Shown here: positions 13,808-20,927 of the stretch, piece by piece
Layout: each line of letters starts with the position of its first letter
How positions within the stretch are numbered: position 1 is the first letter of the stretch
Assembly: GCA_036259875.1 (NCBI GenBank)
Contig: DATAAZ010000044.1
Span: 1-21,292 of the forward strand
Source of the DNA: DATAAZ01 sp036259875
GTDB taxonomy: Bacteria > Actinomycetota > Thermoleophilia > Gaiellales > Gaiellaceae
DNA: 21,292 nucleotides
Reading direction: 5' to 3'
Made by a program: the position numbers and the translations under genes
The notes under the pieces: model-generated
The model's input: the letters and a program-made list of their open reading frames with translations, nothing else
What the model was told of the DNA's origin: nothing
Database searches by the model: none

Positions 13808-15217
13808 TTAGCAGCGGACGGGGCCTCCGCAGCCGAACGGGTTCACGAACCGGTCGGGCGCGTACGTGAGCGAGAACGGAAGGCTCCGCTCGCCGTTGAA
13901 CCGCGCCCGCACGAAGCCACGCCGGGGCCTGGGTCGGAACGTCTTGGTGAAGATCCCCGAGCCGCCTGCGCGCACCGTCCCGAGCCGCCGCCACGAGCCG
14001 CCCGTCTTGATCTCGACGATCACCCGCCCGGGGGCGCCGAACGGGGTGCGACCCCATACGTACGTCCCGCCGGCGCGCCGGAGGGCGACGACCGGGAAGC
14101 GGAACGCGGTCAGCGAGCGCTTGGGGCTGCCGCGCGCCGTGAAGAACCCGGACTGCTGGTAGCTCGACCGAAGTGGGTCGTCTTGAATGCGGAACCAGAT
14201 GACGACGGAGACGCCGTTTCGCCACATCCGGTAGAGCGCCTCCGAGACCCAGCGCGCATGCAGCGGCATCGCGAGTCCCTGCGGATCGGGCGGGCGCGTG
14301 TCCCAACTGAATTCGGTCGCCCAGAACGCGGGACCGCTCCGCGAGTCGACATGCCCGAGGCGGACGGCGGCGCGCAGGAGTCGCCGCATCTTGGGCAGGT
14401 TCCCGAGCGAGACGTCGTCACGGCCGCCTGCACGGTGCGTCGGCCCGCCCGACGTGTAGGGGTGATGTGCCCAGACGTCGAACGGGACGGGCGCGCCGCG
14501 AAGATCGCATGCGCGCCCGCCCGAGCGGGTGACGCAGAGCATCGCGCGCATAAAGGCAAGCGGCGCCGGCTTTCCACGCCGCCCGAGCGGCGCGAGGCCG
14601 CCCGCCACCACGCGGTTCGCCGAGGCGGCGCGACGAACGCCGGCGGCGAACTGAGTCACCATCCGCCGGTACCAGCCGGCCGACACCATCCGTCCGCCCG
14701 CGAACTGCGGCATCAGGAAGTAATCGCGGTTCGGCTCGTTCCACGCCTGCCAATAGCGAATGCGCGGGAGGCCTGAGCTCCCGCTGTAGCGGCGTGCGGC
14801 CGCCTCCGCGAACTTCCCGTACTCGGCGGGATTCGGACGGATGTCAGCCCCGGTCGAGGCCGTTCCCGCTTTCGCCCAGTCGGGCGCAAAGAGAATCGCG
14901 ACGATCGGCTCGAGGCCGCGACTGGTCGCGAGCTGCACCTGACGATCGAATTCCGTCCACCGGTAAGCCGGATGTGCTGGGTTCGCCGGGTCGAAGTCGG
15001 GCGGGCGCGTCGCCGGCGCCACGGTGTCCCAGTGGAGGACGAGGCGGACGACCGAAGCCCCTGTCTGCCGCGTGCGGTCGAAGGCGGTCGCCTGGCGTCC
15101 CGGGCTCGAGAAGAGCGCGGAGTCGAGGATCCCCGTGCGAAGCGGGCCCGCGGCAGCGGGCGGCGACGCCGCCATGACCGCGAGGAAGACGCAGAGAAGA
15201 CCGACAGAGCGCCGCAC
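13808..15217 (-). CDS. Secreted clan GH-A-type glycoside hydrolase, paralogue 2 (WNEPN)
   Basis: A 469-residue tandem paralogue of the preceding gene, alike end to end. I start it at GTG 15215-15217, giving MRRSVGLLCVFLAVMAASPPAAA, a normal signal peptide matching paralogue 1, with TAGGCT 8 bases upstream; the longer TTG start (15244) would span that box. The catalytic region carries LHWDTVAP, the canonical acid/base motif RYWQAWNEPNRDY, HHPYTSGGPTHRAGG and the nucleophile segment FWATEFSWDTRPPD, so this copy should be catalytically competent. The C-terminal beta-rich part ends in FGCGGPVRC, again with a cysteine as the last residue. Extracellular glycan hydrolysis beside a polysaccharide export cluster is the natural role; the substrate is unknown. 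Confidence 0.88.
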   Translation of the reverse strand: MRRSVGLLCVFLAVMAASPPAAAGPLRTGILDSALFSSPGRQATAFDRTRQTGASVVRLVLHWDTVAPATRPPDFDPANPAHPAYRWTEFDRQVQLATSRGLEPIVAILFAPDWAKAGTASTGADIRPNPAEYGKFAEAAARRYSGSSGLPRIRYWQAWNEPNRDYFLMPQFAGGRMVSAGWYRRMVTQFAAGVRRAASANRVVAGGLAPLGRRGKPAPLAFMRAMLCVTRSGGRACDLRGAPVPFDVWAHHPYTSGGPTHRAGGRDDVSLGNLPKMRRLLRAAVRLGHVDSRSGPAFWATEFSWDTRPPDPQGLAMPLHARWVSEALYRMWRNGVSVVIWFRIQDDPLRSSYQQSGFFTARGSPKRSLTAFRFPVVALRRAGGTYVWGRTPFGAPGRVIVEIKTGGSWRRLGTVRAGGSGIFTKTFRPRPRRGFVRARFNGERSLPFSLTYAPDRFVNPFGCGGPVRC

Positions 15218-15225
15218 GACTCCGA

Positions 15226-15231
15226 AGCCTA
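15226..15231 (-). promoter_or_regulatory. Putative -10 box of GH paralogue 2
   Basis: TAGGCT on the minus strand, in the context TCTAGGCT, ends 8 bases before the GTG at 15217. This fits the leaderless-type pattern seen at queF and the ligase gene and decides the start: the upstream TTG at 15244 would place the box inside the coding region. Confidence 0.4.
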
Positions 15232-15269
15232 GAACGGTATCCAAGGCGACGCGGATGCGCTCTGTGCTA

Positions 15270-15286
15270 GCAGCGACTCGCGCTGC
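15270..15286 (-). terminator. Hairpin downstream of the anchored secreted protein gene
   Basis: GCAGCG (15270-15275) and CGCTGC (15281-15286) form a perfect 6-base-pair stem with a 5-base loop, ~57 bases after the stop at 15343 on the minus strand. No U-tract follows, so it is only a weak terminator candidate between this gene and GH paralogue 2. Confidence 0.25.
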
Positions 15287-15342
15287 GACAGCCGGACCGG
15301 TTCACGTAGCGGTCACCTTGCGTCAGGAGGCGGTGTAGCCGG

Positions 15343-15945
15343 CTATCGCCTCGAGCGCGCACGACGCGCTTGCAGCCTTCGCCCGAGGATCCCCGCAACT
15401 CCGAGTAGAAGCGTCAACGCCGCGAGGCCGCCGAGGATCAACAGCGGGATCGGGAACGAGCTCGGATCATTAGGTCCGATGTCCTCGAGCGCCGTTTGAA
15501 ACGCGCCTCCCGACGGCTCCTCGTCGCCCGTTACCGAGCCGACGTCAGACGGTGTGTCACCGCCGCCCGAGCTACCGCTCGACCCTTTGTCTCCCCCTCC
15601 GCCTCCCGATCCGGCGTTCCCCGATTCATCGCCCGTCCCATCGCCTCGAGCGACGGGCGAGCCGCCGGCCACCTGCGCAGTGTCGCCCCGCAGAGCAGCC
15701 TGGAGTGCGAGTCGGATGTCGTCTGGAGCGCTCGAGTACGCCTGCATGTCCTCGGGGAGGGTTGCCAACGCGTCGCGGTAACACTCGACCCGGTAGGTCC
15801 TGTCGATACGGCCGTTGTCGAACCAGTCGTCGACGACCTCGCGAGCACAGCCGCCGCTCTGTGCCGCGGCGGTGGGCGCGAAAACGAGTACGGCCGCAAG
15901 CGCGGCCGTCCATTTCGGAAGGTATGCGGCGAGGTGACGAAGGAT
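15343..15945 (-). CDS. Secreted, C-terminally anchored protein with Gly/Ser linker; non-canonical start
   Basis: About 200 residues if started at ATC 15943-15945. The reading gives a signal-peptide-like front (LRHLAAYLPKWTAALAAVLV, then FAPTAAAQS), a compact conserved-looking region with two cysteines (CAREVVDDWFDNGRI and VECYRDALATLPEDMQAYSS), a long Gly/Ser/Asp linker, a transmembrane helix (IPLLILGGLAALTLLLGVAG) and a basic tail RRLQARRARSRR. It should be exported and held in the membrane by its C-terminus. No ATG, GTG or TTG exists in frame before TTG 15768, which would delete the signal peptide. AGGAG (15955-15959) sits 9 bases before ATC, so either ATC is used, an ATG mutated, or an indel in the CCCC near 15962 cut it from ATG 15970. 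Function unknown. Confidence 0.65.
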   Translation of the reverse strand: MLRHLAAYLPKWTAALAAVLVFAPTAAAQSGGCAREVVDDWFDNGRIDRTYRVECYRDALATLPEDMQAYSSAPDDIRLALQAALRGDTAQVAGGSPVARGDGTGDESGNAGSGGGGGDKGSSGSSGGGDTPSDVGSVTGDEEPSGGAFQTALEDIGPNDPSSFPIPLLILGGLAALTLLLGVAGILGRRLQARRARSRR

Positions 15946-15971
15946 GCGGCTCGACTCCTGGGGCTCGCATG

Positions 15972-15977
15972 AGAATA
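15972..15977 (-). promoter_or_regulatory. Possible -10 box of the anchored secreted protein gene
   Basis: TATTCT on the minus strand lies 12 bases upstream of AGGAG and 26 bases upstream of the ATC proposed as start, a workable arrangement for a short-leader transcript. No -35 was recognised. Confidence 0.25.
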
Positions 15978-16070
15978 GGGCCCGCCGGTCGACCGCGTCA
16001 AAACCTCTTTAGAGATTCTTGAGAGGGCCTCGGCTGAGAGCCCTGCTGAAACGCCCGCAAACCCCTCTGC

Positions 16071-16076
16071 TAGCGT
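16071..16076 (+). promoter_or_regulatory. Putative -10 box of the ligase/polymerase gene (leaderless-type)
   Basis: TAGCGT, in the context GCTAGCGT, ends exactly 7 bases before the ATG at 16084, the spacing expected if transcription begins at the A of ATG. There is no Shine-Dalgarno. CTGAAA at 16046-16051 is a loose -35 at 19 bases. This would be the promoter of the whole plus-strand polysaccharide gene set. Confidence 0.45.
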
Positions 16077-16083
16077 CGGCACA

Positions 16084-18084
16084 ATGTCCAGGGCGGTCGG
16101 CCACACGGCCGGTTTCAGCCTGCGTGCAACGGCTGTCTCGACGCCGAGAGCATGGCCGGCGGCGCTCGGGATCGGACTCGCCGCTTTCGTCGCGAGCGCG
16201 ATGTTCGCGGGCGGCGGCTCGACGACGGACTCGCTCGTTTGGATCGGCGGCGGCGTCGCCGTGCTCGCGGCCGCGGCGGGCGCCGTCTCGTTCTCGGGCG
16301 TCACCCGCCTCCCGTGCCTCCGGAGGCTCGAGGCGATTTCGCTGGCGCTCCTGGTCGCGTTCGTGGCCTGGAACGGAATCTCGATCGTGTGGTCCGTCCA
16401 ACCCGACCGCTCGTGGGACTACTTCAACCGAGGCCTCGTCCATCTCGGCTTTCTCGTCGCCGGCCTGTTCGTCGGAGCCGTCGTCCCGCGCGCCCTCGCT
16501 CGCACCGCGGCCGTCCTTGCCGGCCTCGTCGCCGTCACGCTCGCGTGGGCGCTCGCCGGCAAGTTCATCCCGTCGCTCTACGAGGACGGTGGCCGAATCG
16601 CGCGCTTGCGCGAACCGGTCGAATACTGGAACGCGCTCGCGCTCCTGTTCGTGATCGGACTGCCGCTAGCGCTGTACCTGGTTGGCGATGCGCGGCGACG
16701 GCCGGTCGTGCGTGCGACCGCGGTCCTCTTTACGTACGGGCTCGTGGTGGGGCTCCTGCTCACGTACTCCCGCGGCGGCGTTGCGGTGTCCGCGGTCGCG
16801 GTCGCCCTCTGGTTGCTCGCCGCACGCAATCGTGTCGTCTCGCTCGTCGCACTCGCGGTCGCGGCACTTCCGGCGGCCGCGGTAGCCGTCTGGGCTTTCG
16901 GCGAGCCCGGGATCACCCGTGACGGCGCCGCGTACGCGACCCGGGTGCGCGACGGAGCGCAGTTCGCCGGGGTGTTCGCGCTCGGCGGTGTGCTCGTGCT
17001 CGCTCTCGCGTACGCGCTTGCCCGGCTCGTGCGCACGCGCGGCGGCGAGCCGTTCTCGCTCGGAATACGAAAGCGCGCCTTCGTGGCCGGCACCGGGGTC
17101 GCGGCCGTCGTCACGGCCGTGCTCGTCTTCGTGGCAGCCGATCCGGCCGCGTGGGCGCGCGCGCAGGCGGATGAGTTCACGAACCCGCCGACCCTCGGGC
17201 TGACGCAGGAGCCGGGCCGCTTGGCGAGCGTCAGCTCCAACAATCGCTGGACCTGGTGGCAGGAGGCATGGCGCGCGTTCCGGGCCGAGCCCCTGATCGG
17301 GACCGGCGCCGGAAGCTTCGAGGTCACGCACCGGCTCCTGCGGGAGAACTCGCTCTACGTGCTCGAGCCGCACAACCAAGCGCTTCAGTTCCTGAGCGAG
17401 ACGGGAATCGTGGGGTTCCTGCTCGCGGGAAGCGCCGTCGCCGCCGCCGCCGCGGCGGTGGTGCGCTCGCTGCGGCGCCTCGAGGGCCGCGAGCAGGCGG
17501 CCGGTATCGCGCTCGCCGTCGGCGTCGGTGCATACCTGGTGCACTCGCTCGTGGACTGGGACTGGGACTTCGTCGCGGTCAGCGCGCCTGCGTTCGCAAT
17601 CACCGGCGTCCTGTTCAGCGCCGGCGTGCAGTACGACGTCCCGACGCGCCGTAGCGTTCCCTGGCTTGCCGCGTGCGTGCTGCTCCTGGTCGGCGTTCTA
17701 GCTTCGCTTGTCCCTCCCTGGGTCGCGGATCGGCGCGTCGACCGGGCGTACGCCGAACTTGTTGCCGGCGACGCGGCGAACGCAGCCGCGCTCGCCGATC
17801 AGGCGACCGCCCTCAATCCGCTCGCGCTCGAGCCGTGGTTGGCGCGTTCGGACGCGGCGGTTGCGCTCGGCGATGTCTCCGACGCGCGTAAGGCGCTCGT
17901 TCGCGCCGTCGAGGTGCAGCCGCTGAATGCCGAGGGATGGCATGCGCTGAGCGTCTTCGAGGACTCCGTCGCCGGGCGGCCCGACGTAGCGCTCGCGTAC
18001 GCGAGACGCGCGCTCGAGCTCGACCGCTTCGGCCCGGCCGCGGCGCTCGTCTCCGACCTCGAGGCGCGCGCGGGTCCGGGATAA
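16084..18084 (+). CDS. O-antigen ligase/polymerase-like membrane protein with TPR tail
   Basis: A 666-residue polytopic membrane protein with roughly a dozen hydrophobic helices (~25-560), followed by a soluble helical tail. It shows the Wzy_C/WaaL superfamily layout: the LLTYSRGG motif after a mid-protein helix, a large periplasm-side loop (~355-450) with NNRWTWWQEAWRAFRAEPLI, GTGAGSF and PHNQALQFLSETGIVG, which are typical catalytic-loop segments. Residues ~565-660 form TPR-like helix pairs (ADQATALNPLALEPWLARSD; ARKALVRAVEVQPLNAEGWH). Such proteins polymerise or ligate undecaprenyl-linked glycans outside the cytoplasmic membrane. The ATG is preceded by TAGCGT at 7 bases and no ribosome site. 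It leads a tight gene series: only one base separates it from the next gene. Confidence 0.9.
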   Translation: MSRAVGHTAGFSLRATAVSTPRAWPAALGIGLAAFVASAMFAGGGSTTDSLVWIGGGVAVLAAAAGAVSFSGVTRLPCLRRLEAISLALLVAFVAWNGISIVWSVQPDRSWDYFNRGLVHLGFLVAGLFVGAVVPRALARTAAVLAGLVAVTLAWALAGKFIPSLYEDGGRIARLREPVEYWNALALLFVIGLPLALYLVGDARRRPVVRATAVLFTYGLVVGLLLTYSRGGVAVSAVAVALWLLAARNRVVSLVALAVAALPAAAVAVWAFGEPGITRDGAAYATRVRDGAQFAGVFALGGVLVLALAYALARLVRTRGGEPFSLGIRKRAFVAGTGVAAVVTAVLVFVAADPAAWARAQADEFTNPPTLGLTQEPGRLASVSSNNRWTWWQEAWRAFRAEPLIGTGAGSFEVTHRLLRENSLYVLEPHNQALQFLSETGIVGFLLAGSAVAAAAAAVVRSLRRLEGREQAAGIALAVGVGAYLVHSLVDWDWDFVAVSAPAFAITGVLFSAGVQYDVPTRRSVPWLAACVLLLVGVLASLVPPWVADRRVDRAYAELVAGDAANAAALADQATALNPLALEPWLARSDAAVALGDVSDARKALVRAVEVQPLNAEGWHALSVFEDSVAGRPDVALAYARRALELDRFGPAAALVSDLEARAGPG

Positions 18085-18085
18085 C

Positions 18086-19081
18086 GTGGAGGTCGGAATC
18101 GACGTCTCCGCTCTCCGCCAGACGCAGGCGGGAACGGCGCGCTACATTCGCGGGCTCGTCGGCGGCCTCGAGCAGACGGACGTCGACTTGCACCCGTTTT
18201 CCTTCGGTGGGCCCGGCCGGCTCACGGCGCTGGCTCGCGACGCGGGGTGGTATCCGGTCGCCCTTCCGCTTGCAGCACGAAGGGAGGGCGTCGCCGTTCT
18301 CCATTGCCCGACTTTTCGGGGACCACTCCGAGCGAGCGTCCCGCTCGTCGTCACGGTTCACGACCTTGCCGTCCTCCGCCACCCCGACGCGTTCAACCGC
18401 TGGACGCGCGCGTACAGCCGCACGGTCGTGCCGCTCGTCGTGCGCGCCGCTCGCCGAATCATCTCCGGCTCGCGTTTCACTGCTTCGGAGCTGCACTCCC
18501 TGCTCGCCGTCCCGGCGGAGAGGATCGTCGTAATCCCCTACGGGACCGGCCCACCGTTCGAGCCTGCCGGGGCTGCCGAGGACGGCGACTACGTGCTCTG
18601 TGTCGGCACGCTCGAGCCGCGGAAGAATCTCCCGCGCCTCGTGGAAGCGTTTGCCCGAGCGAAGCTCGACGGATGCGAGCTTCGAATCGTCGGCTCCGCC
18701 GGTTGGGGAAACGTCCAGCTCGCCGGCGAGCGCGTTCGCTGGCTCGGTCGCGTACCGGACGACGAGCTCGCGCGCCTGTACCGCGGCGCCCGCTGTGTCG
18801 CGTACGTCTCGCTCTACGAGGGCTTCGGATTGCCGGTCCTGGAGGCGCTCGCCTGCTCGGCGCCCGTCGTCGCGGCCGACATTCCTCCGCTCCGGGAAGT
18901 CGCCGGAGACGCGGCCGTGTACGTCGATCCGCTCGATCCGGACACGATCGCGGCCGGCTTGCGGGAGGCGGTGCGTCGCCGGGATGGCCTCGCAAAGGCG
19001 GGTCCAGAACGCGCTCGTATGTTCTCGTGGAAGCGGGCGGCCGAGGAGACGGTCGCCGTCTACCGCGACGCCGCAGCGTGA
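18086..19081 (+). CDS. GT4-family glycosyltransferase (first copy)
   Basis: A 331-residue cytoplasmic GT-B fold glycosyltransferase. The C-terminal donor-binding half shows VGTLEPRKNLPRLVEAF (173-189), LGRVPDDELARLYRGA, and the GT4 signature EGFGLPVLE (245-253, the E-x7-E motif). The N-terminal half has the acceptor-side DVSALRQTQAGTARY and HDL. It should move an activated sugar (mannose-, rhamnose- or glucose-type nucleotide sugars are common donors) onto a growing lipid-linked glycan. GTG 18086 starts one base after the upstream TAA without a ribosome site, so translation is probably coupled. Its TGA overlaps the GTG of the second GT4 (GTGA, 19078-19081). Confidence 0.93.
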   Translation: MEVGIDVSALRQTQAGTARYIRGLVGGLEQTDVDLHPFSFGGPGRLTALARDAGWYPVALPLAARREGVAVLHCPTFRGPLRASVPLVVTVHDLAVLRHPDAFNRWTRAYSRTVVPLVVRAARRIISGSRFTASELHSLLAVPAERIVVIPYGTGPPFEPAGAAEDGDYVLCVGTLEPRKNLPRLVEAFARAKLDGCELRIVGSAGWGNVQLAGERVRWLGRVPDDELARLYRGARCVAYVSLYEGFGLPVLEALACSAPVVAADIPPLREVAGDAAVYVDPLDPDTIAAGLREAVRRRDGLAKAGPERARMFSWKRAAEETVAVYRDAAA

Positions 19082-20127
19082 GCGACCCCGTCGTCGTCTT
19101 CGACGCGGATTTCCTAGGTCGCGCCCGCACCGGCGACGAGACGTACACGGAAAACCTCCTCCGCGAGCTCGCTCGCCTGGATCACGGCCTGCGCCTCGTC
19201 GCGATCACGCGCCGCCCAGACCTCGTGCCGACGGGGATCGAGCCGCTCCGTCTCGACTCCGAGAGCCAGTCGGCGCGCATGGCGTGGCTGCTCCCGCGGG
19301 TCCTTCGTCGCGTGCGGCCCGCCCTGGCGCATTTCCAGCACGTCGTTCCGCCGCTCTTCCGCGGGCGCTCGGTCGTGACAGTTCACGTCCTCTCGTTCGA
19401 GCGCGACCCGCGTTTGCTCGGCCTGAGAGATCGCGTGCTCTTCCGGACGTTCGTACCCCCGTCCGCGCGCCGAGCCGCGCGTGTGCTCGCCGTCTCCGAA
19501 CGGACGAAGCGCGACGTGCTCGAGATCTATCGGGTTCCGGAGGAGAAGGTTGTCGTCACCCCGAACGGCGTCGACCCAGCGTTCACGCCCGAGGGGGATC
19601 GCTACGACGGGCAGCCGTACGTGCTCTTCGTGGGGGCGCTCCACGCCCGGAAGGACCCGCTCGCTGCCGTGGAGGCGCTCGCGCTCGTCGGGATAGATCT
19701 CCGGCTCCTTATCGCGGGCCCCGACAAGGGCGCCCTCGCGGATCTCCGGCGAACCGCGCGGCGGCTAGGCATCGAGGAGCGTATCGAGCTCCTCGGCCAT
19801 GTCACGAAGGAAGAGCTGGCTGCTCTCTACCGAGGTGCGGCATGTCTGGTCTTCCCCTCCCGCTACGAGGGGTTCGGGCTCCCGGCGCTCGAAGCGATGG
19901 CGTCCGGCACGCCCGTCGTCGCGACGACCGCGGGCGCGCTCCCGGAGATCGTCGGCGACGCCGCCGTTCTCGTAGAGCCGGGAAACGCCGCTACGCTCGC
20001 GTCGGGGATCGACCGCGCGCTTGCCGAACGCGACCGGCTCGTCCCCGCCGGGCTCGAGCGCGCTCGTCGGTACAGCTGGGAGGAGACGGCCCGGCGAACG
20101 CTCGCCGTCTACCGAGAGCTCGTGTGA
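19078..20127 (+). CDS. GT4-family glycosyltransferase (second copy)
   Basis: A 349-residue GT-B glycosyltransferase related to its upstream neighbour but clearly diverged. Visible parts are the N-terminal DADFLGRARTGDETYTENLL, VTPNGVDPAFTP, the hinge-side LFVGALHARKDPLAAVEAL, LGHVTKEELAALYRGA and the E-x7-E motif EGFGLPALE with MASGTPVV after it. A cytoplasmic role in adding a sugar to the same lipid-linked glycan is inferred from the cluster. I start it at GTG 19078-19080, which overlaps the previous stop; an open frame continues much further upstream but is a shadow of the first GT4. The stop TGA (20125-20127) overlaps the next GTG start. Confidence 0.93.
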   Translation: MSDPVVVFDADFLGRARTGDETYTENLLRELARLDHGLRLVAITRRPDLVPTGIEPLRLDSESQSARMAWLLPRVLRRVRPALAHFQHVVPPLFRGRSVVTVHVLSFERDPRLLGLRDRVLFRTFVPPSARRAARVLAVSERTKRDVLEIYRVPEEKVVVTPNGVDPAFTPEGDRYDGQPYVLFVGALHARKDPLAAVEALALVGIDLRLLIAGPDKGALADLRRTARRLGIEERIELLGHVTKEELAALYRGAACLVFPSRYEGFGLPALEAMASGTPVVATTAGALPEIVGDAAVLVEPGNAATLASGIDRALAERDRLVPAGLERARRYSWEETARRTLAVYRELV

Positions 20128-20882
20128 CCGTCGCCGCCGTCGTCGTCACGCACGGCCCCAGCGCCGAGCTCGAAACCTGCCTAACCTCGCTTGCGCCACA
20201 GGTCGACGAGCTCGTGGTGGTTGCGAACCTGCCCGGGCCACGACCACCACTTCCTCGCGGTGCGCGACTCGTTGAAAACGATCGGCCGCGCGGGTTCGCG
20301 GCGAACGCGAACCGTGGTGTCGCCGAGACCAACGCGCCGGTCGTCGTCGTCGCGAACCCGGATACGGAGGCGGCTCCGGACGCGGTCACGATCCTCCACG
20401 CCTTCGCCGCCGGCCGTCCGCGCTGCGGGGTCGCCGGCCCCGAGCTTCGCTTTCCGGACGGGTCCTGGCAGCCGTCGCGCCGCCGTTTTCCCACTGTCGC
20501 AGGGACGCTTGTTCGCCGCACGCCGCTTCGGCTCGTCCTTCACCCGCGCGAGCGCCAGCGCGGCCACTACCTTCTCGACGAGCGCCCGAGCGAGCCCGTC
20601 GAGGCGGACTGGATGCTCGGCGCTTTCCTCCTCCTCCGGCGCGAGATGCTGGTGGAACTCGGCGGGTTCGACGAGGGCTTTCGGCTCTACGGGGAGGACA
20701 TCGACCTCTGCTATCGCGCGGAGAAGGCGGGCTGGGAGCGCTGGTACGTGCCGGCTGCGCGCGTGACCCACCGGTACCCGGCGGTAATCGATGAGCGGTT
20801 CCTCACACGGAGGACTCTGTGGCACTGGCGCGGCATCCTCCGGTTTGCCCGCAAGCACCCGGAGCGCCTACGCGCCCTGTAG
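20124..20882 (+). CDS. GT2-family glycosyltransferase (rhamnosyltransferase-like)
   Basis: A 252-residue GT-A fold transferase of the WbbL/rhamnosyltransferase type. Landmarks are the N-terminal VAAVVVTHGP strand, GFAANANRGV (58-67), the metal-binding ANPDTE (77-82), and the acceptor-side WMLGAFLLLRREMLVELGGF (163-182) followed directly by DEGFRLYGEDIDLCYRAEKAGW. All are characteristic of this subfamily. It should add a sugar, often rhamnose, to the lipid-linked chain. The start is GTG 20124-20126 in a GTGA overlap with the second GT4. The N-terminal domain is compact: the usual DN(A/G)S(S/N)DG after the second strand reads ANLPGPRPP, a divergence at the nucleotide-sugar pocket. A 45-base gap follows before the export permease. 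Confidence 0.92.
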   Translation: MTVAAVVVTHGPSAELETCLTSLAPQVDELVVVANLPGPRPPLPRGARLVENDRPRGFAANANRGVAETNAPVVVVANPDTEAAPDAVTILHAFAAGRPRCGVAGPELRFPDGSWQPSRRRFPTVAGTLVRRTPLRLVLHPRERQRGHYLLDERPSEPVEADWMLGAFLLLRREMLVELGGFDEGFRLYGEDIDLCYRAEKAGWERWYVPAARVTHRYPAVIDERFLTRRTLWHWRGILRFARKHPERLRAL

Positions 20883-20912
20883 CCCGCGTGCAGGGTTTTT
20901 CGACTCCATTGC

Positions 20913-20918
20913 TAGGAT
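20913..20918 (+). promoter_or_regulatory. Putative -10 box of the export permease gene
   Basis: TAGGAT, in the context GCTAGGAT, ends 9 bases before GTG 20928 in the only real gap of the plus-strand cluster. No Shine-Dalgarno and no clear -35 are present. It suggests that the transporter has its own promoter. Confidence 0.35.
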
Positions 20919-20927
20919 CTCCCGCTC

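Noticed and set aside
15540..15660. Repetitive GC-rich stretch considered as a CRISPR or minisatellite
   Set aside because: It encodes the Gly/Ser linker of the anchored secreted protein; there are no regular repeat-spacer units.
15626..15970. ATG-started 114-residue minus-strand reading
   Set aside because: Composition is Arg/Pro-rich with no motif, whereas the neighbouring frame gives a signal peptide, helix and linker. Only the ATG may be relevant, if an indel separates it from the true frame.
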